Below are positions 9,065 through 20,209 of a stretch of DNA of 64,000 bases, piece after piece. Below the pieces are notes generated by a model that did not search any database, was not told the DNA's origin, and saw only the letters and a list, made by a program, of their open reading frames with translations. Within the stretch, counting starts at the first letter, position 1. Each line of letters starts with the position of its first letter. A program made the translations under genes and the position numbers. The DNA comes from Actinoplanes solisilvae (GTDB lineage: Bacteria > Actinomycetota > Actinomycetes > Mycobacteriales > Micromonosporaceae): assembly GCF_003999975.1 (NCBI RefSeq), contig NZ_RJAC01000001.1:1364001-1428000 (forward strand), read 5' to 3'.

Positions 9065-9120
9065 TGAACATGCGCTGGAGATCGACCACTGACGCGGCCC
9101 TCCGCAGGTGGCGCTCGTGA
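9064..9120 (+). CDS. 18-aa leader peptide overlapping moaA start
   Basis: A short frame, GTG at 9064 to TGA at 9118-9120, would encode VNMRWRSTTDAALRRWRS. It starts 6 nt after a TANNNT -10 box, so it can be read as a leaderless ORF, and its stop overlaps the GTG at 9117 of moaA in the arrangement GTGA. This suggests moaA is translated by coupling to the leader, in place of a Shine-Dalgarno site, which moaA lacks. The peptide is basic with two Trp and five Arg codons. Whether it only couples translation or also senses something is unknown. The family is not recognised. Confidence 0.5.
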   Translation: MNMRWRSTTDAALRRWRS

Positions 9121-10124
9121 TCCCGCTCGCCGACAGGTTCGGCCGGGTGGCGACCGATCTGCGCGTGTCCCTGACCGACAGGTGCAATCTGCGCTGCACC
9201 TACTGCATGCCCGAAGAGGGCCTGGCCTGGCTCCCGCGCCAGCAGCAGCTCACCGACGACGAGGTGATCCGCCTTCTTCGCGTCGCGGTCGAGCTGCTCG
9301 GCGTCGAAGACGTGCGGTTCACCGGCGGGGAGCCCCTGCTGCGCCGCGGTCTCGTCGGCATCGTGCAGGCGGCGGCCCGGCTCGAGCCGCGGCCCCGGTT
9401 GATGCTGACGACCAACGGCATCGGTCTCGAGCGGCTCGCCGCGCCCCTGCGCGACGCCGGGCTCGACCGGGTCAACGTCTCGCTCGACACGCTCGACCAG
9501 GAGCGGTTCAAGGCGCTGACGCGGCGCGACCGCCTGGCCGACGTGCTGCGGGGCCTGGCCGCGGCGGCCGAGGCCGGCCTCACCCCGGTCAAGATCAATA
9601 CGGTGCTCATGCGCGGCATCAACGACGACGAGGCGCCGGTGCTGCTGCGGTTCGCGCTCGACAACGGCTATCAGTTGCGCTTCATCGAGCAGATGCCGCT
9701 CGACGCCCAGCACCAATGGGACAGGCACACGATGGTCACGGCCGACGAGATCCTGGCCTCGCTCCAGCCCTACGGCCTGCTCCCCGATCCGGTTTCACGT
9801 GGAACAGCGCCGGCCGAGACCTGGTTGATCCCCGGCCATGTCGACGCGGCCGGAGAGCCCGCTCGGGTGGGTGTCATCGGCAGTGTGACCAGGCCATTCT
9901 GCGGCGACTGCGACCGCACGAGACTGACCGCCGACGGCCAGGTACGCAACTGCCTGTTCGCCACCGACGAGAGCGATTTGCGCAAATTGCTCCGCGATGG
10001 GGCCACCGACGACGAGCTGGCCGAGGCCTGGCGGGTGGCGATGAGTGGCAAGCGGGCCGGTCATGGCATCGACGACCCGACGTTCCTGCAGCCGGCGCGT
10101 CCGATGTCCGCGATCGGTGGCTGA
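9117..10124 (+). CDS. moaA: GTP 3',8-cyclase MoaA
   Basis: This radical SAM enzyme makes 3',8-cyclo-GTP from GTP, the first step of molybdopterin synthesis. The 335-aa product shows the N-terminal 4Fe-4S motif 'CNLRCTYC' (Cys23, 27, 30), 'DVRFTGGEPLLR', 'LTTNGIGL', 'VNVSLDTL', 'KINTVLMRGIND' and the C-terminal cluster ligands Cys262, Cys265 and Cys279 in 'FCGDCDRTRLTADGQVRNC'. It ends in Gly-Gly, needed in MoaA for the MoaC-linked reaction. I prefer GTG 9117 because it overlaps the stop of the leader ORF; GTG 9108 is an alternative adding three residues. moaD follows 63 nt downstream. Confidence 0.96.
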   Translation: MIPLADRFGRVATDLRVSLTDRCNLRCTYCMPEEGLAWLPRQQQLTDDEVIRLLRVAVELLGVEDVRFTGGEPLLRRGLVGIVQAAARLEPRPRLMLTTNGIGLERLAAPLRDAGLDRVNVSLDTLDQERFKALTRRDRLADVLRGLAAAAEAGLTPVKINTVLMRGINDDEAPVLLRFALDNGYQLRFIEQMPLDAQHQWDRHTMVTADEILASLQPYGLLPDPVSRGTAPAETWLIPGHVDAAGEPARVGVIGSVTRPFCGDCDRTRLTADGQVRNCLFATDESDLRKLLRDGATDDELAEAWRVAMSGKRAGHGIDDPTFLQPARPMSAIGG

Positions 10125-10187
10125 TGTGGTCTCGCCACGCAGGAGCGCCCGCACCCGGACAGCGGATGAGGTCGATCGGAGGTATCA

Positions 10188-10436
10188 GTGGCGACAGTGA
10201 CCGTCCGATATTTCGCCGGGGCGCGGGCCGCGGCGAGCGGTGTCCGCAGTGAGCCCGCCGAGGCCGCCACGCTCGAAGAGCTGAGGCAGCGACTGACCGA
10301 TCGCCACGGCGAACGGCTCGGCGTGGTCCTGAAGGCGGCCAGCTTCCTGGTCGACGGCCTGACCTGTCACGACCCGAGCGCCGCTCTGCCCGCGGACGCC
10401 ACGATCGACATCCTGCCCCCGTTCGCCGGCGGCTGA
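10188..10436 (+). CDS. moaD: Molybdopterin synthase sulfur carrier subunit
   Basis: This 82-aa ubiquitin-fold protein ends in 'ILPPFAGG'; the terminal Gly-Gly is the residue pair that becomes thiocarboxylated and delivers sulfur in the MoaD-MoaE molybdopterin synthase. The start 'ATVTVRYFAGARAAAG'-like strand is typical. The GTG at 10188 has an excellent GGAGG 5 nt upstream. It is probably co-transcribed with moaA, while its partner moaE is more than 11 kb away on the other strand. Confidence 0.93.
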   Translation: MATVTVRYFAGARAAASGVRSEPAEAATLEELRQRLTDRHGERLGVVLKAASFLVDGLTCHDPSAALPADATIDILPPFAGG

Positions 10437-10448
10437 GCCCTCGAACCA

Positions 10449-10913
10449 ATGCATGATCGGCGAAGCCGGGCCGAGTCCGTTGCGCGGGCGTTCCTGAACG
10501 CCGGGGATTACGTCGTGACCCACCGCGACGTGGAGCCGTGGAACGTCCTGATGAGCGCGAAGGGGCCGGTGCTGATCGACTGGGACGTGGCCGGCCCCGA
10601 CAGCGCGAGCCTCGAAGCGGCGCACTCAACGCTGGAGTTCGCGCGCCGCGGGCGGCAGGACGCTCCCGACGCGGCGGCGGTCCACAGAACCGTCGATGCG
10701 TATGTCAGCAACGGTGGAACACCCTTCGGCGGGCCCGACGTGCTGGCCCGCCGGGCCGGGCTGCGACTGGGCCGGCTCGCCGAGCGGCTGCGCATGTCCC
10801 TGGGCGACCAGGACCTCGGTTCACGCGATCTTGCCGCCGTCGAGCGGCGGGCGGCGGAGCAGATCGCCGAGACACCCGCCTTGGTCGCCGCGCTTCGTAA
10901 CTATCGCCTCTGA
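10449..10913 (+). pseudogene. C-lobe remnant of an aminoglycoside-phosphotransferase-like kinase
   Basis: The 154-aa frame contains the back half of an APH/choline-kinase-type enzyme: the catalytic loop 'VVTHRDVEPWNVLMS' (HxDxxxxN, residues 23-37) and the metal-binding 'PVLIDWDVAGPDS'. It lacks the whole N-lobe with Gly-rich loop and ATP lysine, which would need about 120 more residues. Nothing in the 12 nt after moaD or inside moaD supplies them. Upstream of the ATG no ribosome site is seen. It could be a decayed gene or, less likely, a stand-alone C-lobe protein co-expressed with moaD. Confidence 0.6.
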
Positions 10914-10917
10914 CGCC

Positions 10918-10947
10918 CCGGGCGCCCGGCACCCGCCGGACGCCCGG
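10918..10947. terminator. GC-rich hairpin between convergent genes
   Basis: Arms CCGGGCG (10918-10924) and CGCCCGG (10941-10947) lie between the kinase remnant and the minus-strand RTX gene. There is no T-tract. Confidence 0.35.
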
Positions 10948-10952
10948 TCCGA

Positions 10953-12155
10953 TCAGAGACGTTCGCAGTTCACCAGGGTGTCGGTGGCGAGCGCCCGGCA
11001 CACGTCGCCGAGCATCGTGCCGTTCGGGCCGCCGTCCAGGGTGTCCACGGGGTCCGACAAGTAGGAGTCGATGTCCGTCAGGAAGTCGTCGCCCGCCTCG
11101 CCGTAGAGGTAGTCGCGTCCCGCGTCGCCCATGAGGTCGTCGTTGCCGCCACGGCCATAGATCACGTCGTCACCGTCGAGCCCGGCGAGTCGGTTTGCGC
11201 TCGCGTTGCCGAAGAGACGGTCGTTGCCGGGGCCACCCGTGGCGTTCTCGACGTCGGCGCCCACGGTGTCGTACTCCCCCGCCTGGCCGTCGTCGCGGGA
11301 AGAACCGTCCAGGTCGACAGTCACCGCCCGCTTCACGTACCAGTAGGAGACCGAATCCGTCCCGGCTCCCCCGGAGACCACATCGGCCGAGGTCTTGGCG
11401 GGGTCGTCGTCGCCGATCATGTTGTCGTTTCCTGAAGCGCCGTACAGACGATCGCTGCCGGCGCCGCCGTTGAGGTCGTCGTTGCCGGCGCCCGCGTCGA
11501 GCACGTCGGCGCCCGCGCCGGCGAAGAGGTCGTCCGAGCCGTCGCCGCCGGCCAGGCCATCGTTGCCGTCGTTGCCCCAGAGCCCGTCGTTACCCGCCGC
11601 ACCGCCCAGCCAGTCGTTGCCCGTGGCGCCGCCGAGGATGTCGTTACCGGCGCCGCCGTCGAGACTGTCGTTACCGCTGTCGCCGAGGATCGTGTCGTTG
11701 CCGCCGAGACCGACGATGCGGTCGGTGCCTGATCCACCGCGGAGGTTGTCGCCGAACGGCCCGCCGGTGATCGTGTCGTTGCCGCTGCCGCCATCGGCGG
11801 TCAAGTAGAAGCTGCCCTTGTTGGCCACGGAGTCGTTGCCGTCGTAGAGGTAGGCCAGAACGCGAGCGGGCGTCTTCGCGGTGGTGCAGCTGACCTTGGT
11901 CTTGTCGCTGCCCACCCGTTTGCAGCCCGTACCCGCCGTGATCGCGACGCGGTCGTCGATCGTGACCACGCGCCCGGACCCGGTCACCACGACCTGGTTG
12001 GTCAGGCCGCTGCCGGCCCGGTAAAGCACGTTCGTCGAGCCGGAGACCGAGGCGACACCGGCGCCGGCTGCCATGGCCGGCGCGGCGAGGACACCACCGG
12101 CCACGGTCGTGAGCAGCAGAACACCGGCACGGGCCGGCCACTGCGATCGAGACAT
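10953..12155 (-). CDS. Secreted RTX-type calcium-binding protein
   Basis: This 400-aa exported protein has a signal peptide at residues 1-30 ('RAGVLLLTTVAGGVLAAPAMA'). From about residue 115 there are many nonapeptides of the GGxGNDxLx type, for example 'GGSGNDTITGG', 'GLGGNDTILGD' and 'GGAGNDILGG', with a second block near residues 300-375. These form Ca-binding parallel beta-rolls that fold outside the cell. No protease, lipase or toxin domain is fused, so the role (surface or matrix protein) is unknown. The C-terminus has a Cys pair ('DVCRALATDTLVNCERL') that may form a disulfide. Confidence 0.88.
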   Translation of the reverse strand: MSRSQWPARAGVLLLTTVAGGVLAAPAMAAGAGVASVSGSTNVLYRAGSGLTNQVVVTGSGRVVTIDDRVAITAGTGCKRVGSDKTKVSCTTAKTPARVLAYLYDGNDSVANKGSFYLTADGGSGNDTITGGPFGDNLRGGSGTDRIVGLGGNDTILGDSGNDSLDGGAGNDILGGATGNDWLGGAAGNDGLWGNDGNDGLAGGDGSDDLFAGAGADVLDAGAGNDDLNGGAGSDRLYGASGNDNMIGDDDPAKTSADVVSGGAGTDSVSYWYVKRAVTVDLDGSSRDDGQAGEYDTVGADVENATGGPGNDRLFGNASANRLAGLDGDDVIYGRGGNDDLMGDAGRDYLYGEAGDDFLTDIDSYLSDPVDTLDGGPNGTMLGDVCRALATDTLVNCERL

Positions 12156-12260
12156 TTTCCCCCCATGAAGTCCGGAGGATCATAGTGGTCGATCACTGCA
12201 ACTCAAGATGCGGCGAACCGGTGGACTCAACAGTCGGCTCTCAGGATCGACCGGGAGACT

Positions 12261-13529
12261 GTGGGGTGGAATCGCTGGGGGAGGAAAGTCTTGGTCGTCT
12301 TCGTCGGGCTGATCTTTGTCGTGATCGGGCTCATCCACTTCTACCTGTGGAAGCGGCTCGTCAAAGATCCGCTGCCCAGCCGGCGAGCCCGTCGGATCGG
12401 CGCCGGCATCGTCGTCGCGCTGGCCGTGCTGGTCCCGGCGACCCTCATCGGGGTGCGGTCGGGCGCGATCCCGTGGCTGGCGTGGCCCGGCTACCTGTGG
12501 ATCGCGGTCATGTTCTACCTGCTCGTCACGCTCGCCGTCCTCGAGATCCCCCGGCTCGCCCTCGTGCTGGTGTGGCGCTCACAGAGGCGTACGGGGAAGG
12601 GCAGCGCAACGGTCGCCGCCGAGAGTGACCAGGGAAGCCCCGCCGCAGGCGAAACACGGGCCGCACCGGTTCTGACAGCCGTCCAGCCGGAAACACCCGA
12701 CGAGCCGGGCGTTGATCGACGGCTGGTCCTGGCCCGCGGAGCGGCGATCTTCGCTGGGCTCACCGCCGCGAGCGTCACCGGTTACGGCGTGAAGACCGCG
12801 CTCGGCACCCCACGCATCGACCGGCTTCAGATCCCCATCGCCAAGCTGCCCCGGGCGATGGACGGCACCCGCCTGGCCGTCGTCTCGGACATCCACGTCG
12901 GCCCACTGACCGGCGTCGATCACGCCCGCCGCATAGTCACCGTGATCAATTCGGTGCAGGCGGACATCGTGTGCGTCGTCGGTGACCTTGTTGACGGCAG
13001 CGTGGCGGAACTGGGGCGGTTCGCGGCGCCGCTGGCCGAGATCGAGTCGCGGCAGGGGGCGTATTTCGTGACCGGCAACCATGAGTACTACTCGGGCTTC
13101 CAGGAGTGGATCGACGAGGTCGCACGCCTGAACATCCGGCCGCTGCGCAACGAGCGACTCGAACTCGGCGGCCTCGACCTGGCCGGCGTCAACGACCTGG
13201 GTGGCGCCGACGCCGGTGACCCGCCCGACTTCCGCAAGGCCCTGGGCGACCGGGACCAGGCCCGTCCGGTCGTGCTTATGGCGCACCAGCCGGTCGCCGT
13301 TCACGAAGCGGCCCCGTTCGGGGTTGATCTTCAAGTTTCGGGTCACACCCACGGCGGACAGATGGCACCCTTCAACCTGCTGGTGAAGCTTGAGCAGCCG
13401 GTTGTCTCGGGGCTCGGCCAGGTCGACGGCGTGCCGGTCTATGTCACGAATGGTGCCGGTTTCTGGGGTCCGCCGGTCCGCGTAGGTGCCCCGCCCCAGG
13501 TGAGCGTCCTCGAGCTGCGATCCACATAA
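12261..13529 (+). CDS. Membrane-anchored metallophosphoesterase (YkuE/YaeI type)
   Basis: This 422-aa protein has N-terminal membrane helices (about residues 10-30, 48-70, 78-105), a charged linker, a further hydrophobic segment near 160-180, then a calcineurin-like domain. The five metal motifs are all present: 'VVSDIHVG' (GD/DxH), 'VVGDLVDG', 'TGNHEYYSG', 'LMAHQP' and 'SGHTHGGQM'. Relatives hydrolyse phosphoesters at the membrane (for example UDP-diacylglucosamine); the substrate here is undetermined. The start is GTG 12261 after a GGGAGA-like site. It is divergent from the RTX gene. Confidence 0.88.
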   Translation: MGWNRWGRKVLVVFVGLIFVVIGLIHFYLWKRLVKDPLPSRRARRIGAGIVVALAVLVPATLIGVRSGAIPWLAWPGYLWIAVMFYLLVTLAVLEIPRLALVLVWRSQRRTGKGSATVAAESDQGSPAAGETRAAPVLTAVQPETPDEPGVDRRLVLARGAAIFAGLTAASVTGYGVKTALGTPRIDRLQIPIAKLPRAMDGTRLAVVSDIHVGPLTGVDHARRIVTVINSVQADIVCVVGDLVDGSVAELGRFAAPLAEIESRQGAYFVTGNHEYYSGFQEWIDEVARLNIRPLRNERLELGGLDLAGVNDLGGADAGDPPDFRKALGDRDQARPVVLMAHQPVAVHEAAPFGVDLQVSGHTHGGQMAPFNLLVKLEQPVVSGLGQVDGVPVYVTNGAGFWGPPVRVGAPPQVSVLELRST

Positions 13530-13635
13530 CACCGCGGCCGGGCCAAAAAGGGTCGACGAAGCGAGGCCGGAGGCATCAAGATCCGTAAGTTCGTCAAGCG
13601 TGGCGATTCGTGCAAGCGGTGGAGGGCGTGACAGG

Positions 13636-16753
<3,118 letters not shown>

Positions 16754-16767
<14 letters not shown>

Positions 16768-17443
16768 GGGCGATCAGGGCGCCGGCCAGCAGCGCCGGCC
16801 CGAACGGCAGCGGCCGGCCGCGACGGGCGAGCAGCATCGCCAGCGCGATCGGCCCGTTGATCAGGTGGGGCACGACGAGGCCGGCGAGCACCGCCGGCCA
16901 GCCGAAGAAGCCCAGGATCGTCGCCAGCGCGGCCGCGAGCTTCACGTCGCCCAGACCGAGCCCGCCACCCGGCAGAAGAGCGACCACAAGGTACGCCGTG
17001 AGCACTATCGCGCCGGCCACGAGGGCCGGGCCGATGCGGTCGGGGCGCAGCATCGCCGCCGGCACCGCGGCGAGGATCGCGACGGCGGCGACGAGACGGT
17101 CGGGCAGCCGCAGGCAGCGCAGGTCGATCAGGGCGAGGAGCAGGCCCGGCACGGCCGCCAATAGTTGGGCCGGCAGCAGCGGGGACGGACCCAGTCCCAC
17201 GGCCAGGAGCGCGGCCACCGACGCACCAGCGAGCACCGTCATCGCGTACGCCCGGGAACAGGGACAGGAGGCACCCACCCGGACCCAACCGGCGGGCCCG
17301 ACCGCGAAGCGGAGGCCGCAGGAGGCACACGCCGATCGAGGCCGAGATCCGAAGGGGACACTCAGCCGATCGGCGACCCGGGGAAGGAAGGCGGCCGCCG
17401 AACCACCGAAGACGGCCGCCAAGATTACGAGAAGTACGGGCAC
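16754..17443 (-). CDS. Prepilin peptidase (A24 aspartic protease)
   Basis: This 229-aa polytopic membrane protein would cleave and methylate type IV prepilin leaders. The N-terminal zinc-binding region shows 'ACASCGLRF' and 'ASCPCSRAY'. The two catalytic aspartates appear in 'ALIDLRCLRLPDRLV' (about 112) and 'GGGLGLGDVKLA' (GxGD, about 163). About seven hydrophobic segments follow the family layout. The start is GTG 17443. No pilin genes are in the window, so its substrates (Flp/Tad or competence-like pilins) are elsewhere. Confidence 0.9.
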
Positions 17444-17574
17444 GGTTGGGCACCGTAGTGGCCCGGTCCCCCGTGTGCGCGTCGTGTTGCCGACACCGAC
17501 GGCGATTCAAGGCGGTTTCCGGTCGGTCGTGCACGCTACGGTGACAGCAACATCCGCCTCCGGAGGAAACCTCG

Positions 17575-18216
17575 ATGTCGCAGAACGGCCCGCATTCCGG
17601 CCCGCCGTGGTCGCACGGGAGCTCCGACGAGCCCTATGCGGAGCCTGCCGATCCCTGGGGCGATCATGGTGCGCCCGTCTCCGAGCAGTCCTCGTGGGGC
17701 GGTCATCCGCCATCGATCCCGCAGCAGCCGGTGAGCTACCACTCGGCGCCGATGAGCCCGGCCGCTCCGCCGTGGGAGAAACCTCCGAAACGCAACACCC
17801 CCATCCTCGTGCTGGTGGTGGCGCTGGGCTTGCTGATCGTCGTCGGCCTCGGCGCGACGGCGTGGCTGCTCAACGAGCGTCGCGACAACTCCGGCAACCA
17901 GGCGACCCCGACCCAGTCGGCGACCGCTCAGGTGCCCGGTCCCGCTCCGCTGGGCAGTGAGGACGCGCGCTTCTATGTGAAGAAGGGCGACTGCGTGGTC
18001 AACGAGGGCACCGACGAGGAGCCCAACATGCGCGCCACGGCCTGTACGAGCGGCACCTACGAGGTGCTCGAACGCATCAAGGGCAAGACCACGGGGGAGA
18101 AGGACGCCGAGCGCAAGTGCGCCAAGGTCAGCGGCTACACGAAGTGGTTCTTCTACGACAGCCCGCTGGACGATCTCGACTTCGTGCTCTGCCTCAAGGA
18201 GCATAAGGCGCTCTAG
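17575..18216 (+). CDS. LppU/SCO3897-family membrane protein
   Basis: This 213-aa protein has a cytosolic Pro/Ser/His-rich N-terminus (residues 1-70), a single membrane helix (about 74-99, 'ILVLVVALGLLIVVGLGATA') and an extracytoplasmic domain with four cysteines, 'KKGDCVVNEG', 'ATACTSG', 'KCAKVSG' and 'FVLCLKEH', likely two disulfides. This matches the actinobacterial LppU/SCO3897 family of unknown function. GGAGG lies 8 nt before ATG 17575. Its stop codon (CTCTAG) is part of the first arm of a CTAG-rich inverted repeat. Confidence 0.8.
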   Translation: MSQNGPHSGPPWSHGSSDEPYAEPADPWGDHGAPVSEQSSWGGHPPSIPQQPVSYHSAPMSPAAPPWEKPPKRNTPILVLVVALGLLIVVGLGATAWLLNERRDNSGNQATPTQSATAQVPGPAPLGSEDARFYVKKGDCVVNEGTDEEPNMRATACTSGTYEVLERIKGKTTGEKDAERKCAKVSGYTKWFFYDSPLDDLDFVLCLKEHKAL

Positions 18217-18249
18217 CCGTTTCTAGGGATTCTGCTAGAAAGGGCTAGA
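18212..18249. repeat. 15-bp CTAG-rich inverted repeat
   Basis: Arms 18212-18226 and 18235-18249 match at 14 of 15 positions, with an 8-nt loop. The first arm overlaps the stop codon of the LppU-like gene. It could end that transcript as a hairpin, although no T-tract follows, or it could be an operator for the next gene. Confidence 0.6.
18222..18239 (+). promoter_or_regulatory. Operator-like motif TCTAG-N8-CTAGA, copy 1
   Basis: TCTAGGGATTCTGCTAGA, nested in the larger inverted repeat. It shares 15 of 18 bases with the copy at 18279-18296, 57 bp downstream. CTAG is rare in such DNA, so the repetition is unlikely to be chance. Confidence 0.55.
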
Positions 18250-18278
18250 TCTACCTCGACGAGGATTCCATAGCGGAC

Positions 18279-18296
18279 TCTAGCCATTTTGCTAGA
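18279..18296 (+). promoter_or_regulatory. Operator-like motif TCTAG-N8-CTAGA, copy 2
   Basis: TCTAGCCATTTTGCTAGA has perfect arms TCTAGC/GCTAGA. It overlaps the place expected for the -35 element of the promoter (-10 TACTGT at 18305-18310) of the AAA ATPase gene, so a bound protein would repress or modulate that gene. Confidence 0.55.
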
Positions 18297-18317
18297 CGAG
18301 CCGATACTGTGCTATCC

Positions 18318-19523
18318 GTGGATCCGGTCAGGAATCCGTACGCTCCCGGCGCCGGTCAGCGCCCACCCGAGCTCGCCGGTCGTGACCGCGAGCTCGACGC
18401 CTTCGACGTGGTGCTCGAGCGGATCGCGCGGGGCCGCCCCGAGCGCAGCCTCGTCCTCACCGGCCTGCGCGGGGTCGGCAAGACCGTCTTGCTCAACACG
18501 TTGCGCTCGGCCGCGATCGGCCGCCTGTGGGGCACCGGCAAGATCGAGGCCCGGCCCGATCAGTCGCTGCGCCGCCCGGTCTCGGCCGCGCTCCACATGG
18601 CGATCCGCGAGCTGGCCCCGCACCACCGCGACCCCGACCGGGTCGACGAGGTGCTCGCCGTGCTCAAGGCATTCGCACTGCGGGCCAACGACAGCTCGTC
18701 CAAGCTGCGTGACCGCTGGTCGCCCGGCATCGACGTGCCGCCGGCCCGGGGCCGCGCCGACTCGGGCGACATCGAGATCGACCTGGTCGAGCTGTTCACC
18801 GACGCGGCCTCGCTCGCCACCGACGTGGGCACCGGCATCGCGCTGTTCATCGACGAGATGCAAGACCTGGGCCCGGCCGACGTCTCCGCGCTCTGCGCCG
18901 CCTGTCACGAGTTGTCCCAGCTCGGGGCGCCGCTGATCGTGGTCGGGGCGGGGCTGCCCCACCTACCGGCGGTGCTGTCGGCGGCCAAGTCGTACTCCGA
19001 GCGCCTCTTCCGCTATCAGCGGATCGACCGGCTCGACCGGGTCGCGGCCGATCTCGCGCTCTGTGCCCCGGCCGCGCGCGAACAGGTGGAGTACGAGGCG
19101 AAGGCGCTCGACCTGCTCTACGAGAAATCCGGCGGATATCCCTACTTCGTCCAGGCGTACGGGAAAGCCACCTGGGACCATGCCCCGCAGTCACCCGTGA
19201 CCGACGCCGACGTTCGTGTCGCCGCCCCCGAGGCCGAGGCCGAGCTGGCCGTGGGCTTCTTCGGTTCCCGGTTCGAGCGCGCCACGCCCGCCGAGCGCGA
19301 ATACATGCGCGCCATGGCCACGCTCTCGGGCGACCCCGGCAACGACATGGACGCGGCCGTGCCCACGGCCGACATCGCCACCGCGCTGGGCCGCCGTCCG
19401 GCCAGTCTCTCCCCGGCCCGCGACGCCCTGATCAAGAAGGGTCTGATCTATTCGGGCGAGCGCGGGACGGTCGCCTTCACCGTGCCGCATTTCGGCCGTT
19501 ACCTGCGCACCCAGCCGGTGTGA
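18318..19523 (+). CDS. ORC/Cdc6-like AAA ATPase
   Basis: This 401-aa protein starts with 'DPVRNPYAPGAGQRPPELAG', a common opening of an actinobacterial ORC-type ATPase family. It has Walker A 'GLRGVGKTVLL' (about 51-61), Walker B 'IALFIDEMQD' (about 173-183), a sensor-like 'LIVVGAGLPHLP' and a C-terminal winged helix (about 310-395, 'ADIATALGRRPASLSPARDAL'). The biological role is unknown; DNA binding is likely. GTG 18318 is chosen because TACTGT at 18305-18310 lies 7 nt before it (leaderless) and the family begins there; GTG 18309 is an alternative. Two CTAG palindromes lie just upstream. Confidence 0.82.
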   Translation: MDPVRNPYAPGAGQRPPELAGRDRELDAFDVVLERIARGRPERSLVLTGLRGVGKTVLLNTLRSAAIGRLWGTGKIEARPDQSLRRPVSAALHMAIRELAPHHRDPDRVDEVLAVLKAFALRANDSSSKLRDRWSPGIDVPPARGRADSGDIEIDLVELFTDAASLATDVGTGIALFIDEMQDLGPADVSALCAACHELSQLGAPLIVVGAGLPHLPAVLSAAKSYSERLFRYQRIDRLDRVAADLALCAPAAREQVEYEAKALDLLYEKSGGYPYFVQAYGKATWDHAPQSPVTDADVRVAAPEAEAELAVGFFGSRFERATPAEREYMRAMATLSGDPGNDMDAAVPTADIATALGRRPASLSPARDALIKKGLIYSGERGTVAFTVPHFGRYLRTQPV

Positions 19524-19551
19524 TCCGCGCCCGGCGGGTATAACCAGATTC

Positions 19552-20115
19552 ATGAAGCCCGTACGCACGGCCGCCCGCGCCCTGCTCGCCTCGATCTTCG
19601 TAGTTCAAGGCGTCCGCGCGCTCGTCAAACCCAACGCCAACGCCGAGGCCGCCCACCGCCTCACCGACCGGTTCGGTCCGCTGCTCGAGAAGACCGATCC
19701 GCGCATCCCCACCGACGCCCGCACGCTGGTGCGGCTCAAGGGCGTGACCGACGTGGCCGCCGGGGTGGCGCTGGCGACCGGCCACTTCACCCGGCCCGCC
19801 GCCGCCGTGCTGGCCGCCGGGCTGGTGCCGTCGACGATCACCGCCCATCCGTTCTGGGACCGCTCGCACCCCGACCGCCAGGGGCAGGAGATCCAGTTCC
19901 TCAAGAACCTGGGCCTGCTCGGCGGTCTGCTGCTCGCCGCGGTCGACACCGAGGGCCGGCCTGGTCTGAGCTATCGCGCGAGTCACGCGGTCGACCGCTC
20001 CCAGCACTCGCTCGAGCGTTCCCGGCGCTCGGTCAAGCGGGCCGTCCGCACCGCCAAGCGGGAAGCCAAGATCGCCGCGTTGAGCGCTTCGGCGGCGCGC
20101 CGGCTGCCGGGCTAG
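19552..20115 (+). CDS. DoxX family membrane protein
   Basis: This 187-aa protein has about four hydrophobic segments in residues 5-135, including 'ALLASIFVVQGVRALVKP', 'VTDVAAGVALATGHF', 'LAAGLVPSTITAHPFW' and 'FLKNLGLLGGLLLAAVD'. The 'HPFWD' and 'FLKNLGLLGG' elements are standard for DoxX proteins, linked in mycobacteria to a membrane oxidoreductase complex. The C-terminal 45 residues are very basic (Arg/Lys-rich) and cytosolic. TATAAC lies 7 nt before the ATG, so a leaderless transcript is likely. Confidence 0.85.
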   Translation: MKPVRTAARALLASIFVVQGVRALVKPNANAEAAHRLTDRFGPLLEKTDPRIPTDARTLVRLKGVTDVAAGVALATGHFTRPAAAVLAAGLVPSTITAHPFWDRSHPDRQGQEIQFLKNLGLLGGLLLAAVDTEGRPGLSYRASHAVDRSQHSLERSRRSVKRAVRTAKREAKIAALSASAARRLPG

Positions 20116-20149
20116 CTCCTGACTCGGCCCCATTCCTAAACAGGAGCTA
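20113..20149. terminator. 9-bp inverted repeat after doxX
   Basis: TAGCTCCTG (20113-20121) and CAGGAGCTA (20141-20149) are perfect arms with a 19-nt loop, starting at the doxX stop codon. This is a weak terminator or regulatory hairpin in the 94-nt gap before the GT87 gene. Confidence 0.35.
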
Positions 20150-20209
20150 AACAACCTCTCCGCGATCTTTCCCGTTAGACCGGGGGACGAGAGCGACGGG
20201 GGTCGCGCC

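Noticed and set aside
8996-9116. Molybdenum-cofactor riboswitch before moaA
   Set aside because: The predicted transcript starts at the leader GTG at 9064, which leaves no room for the aptamer, and no matching fold is visible.
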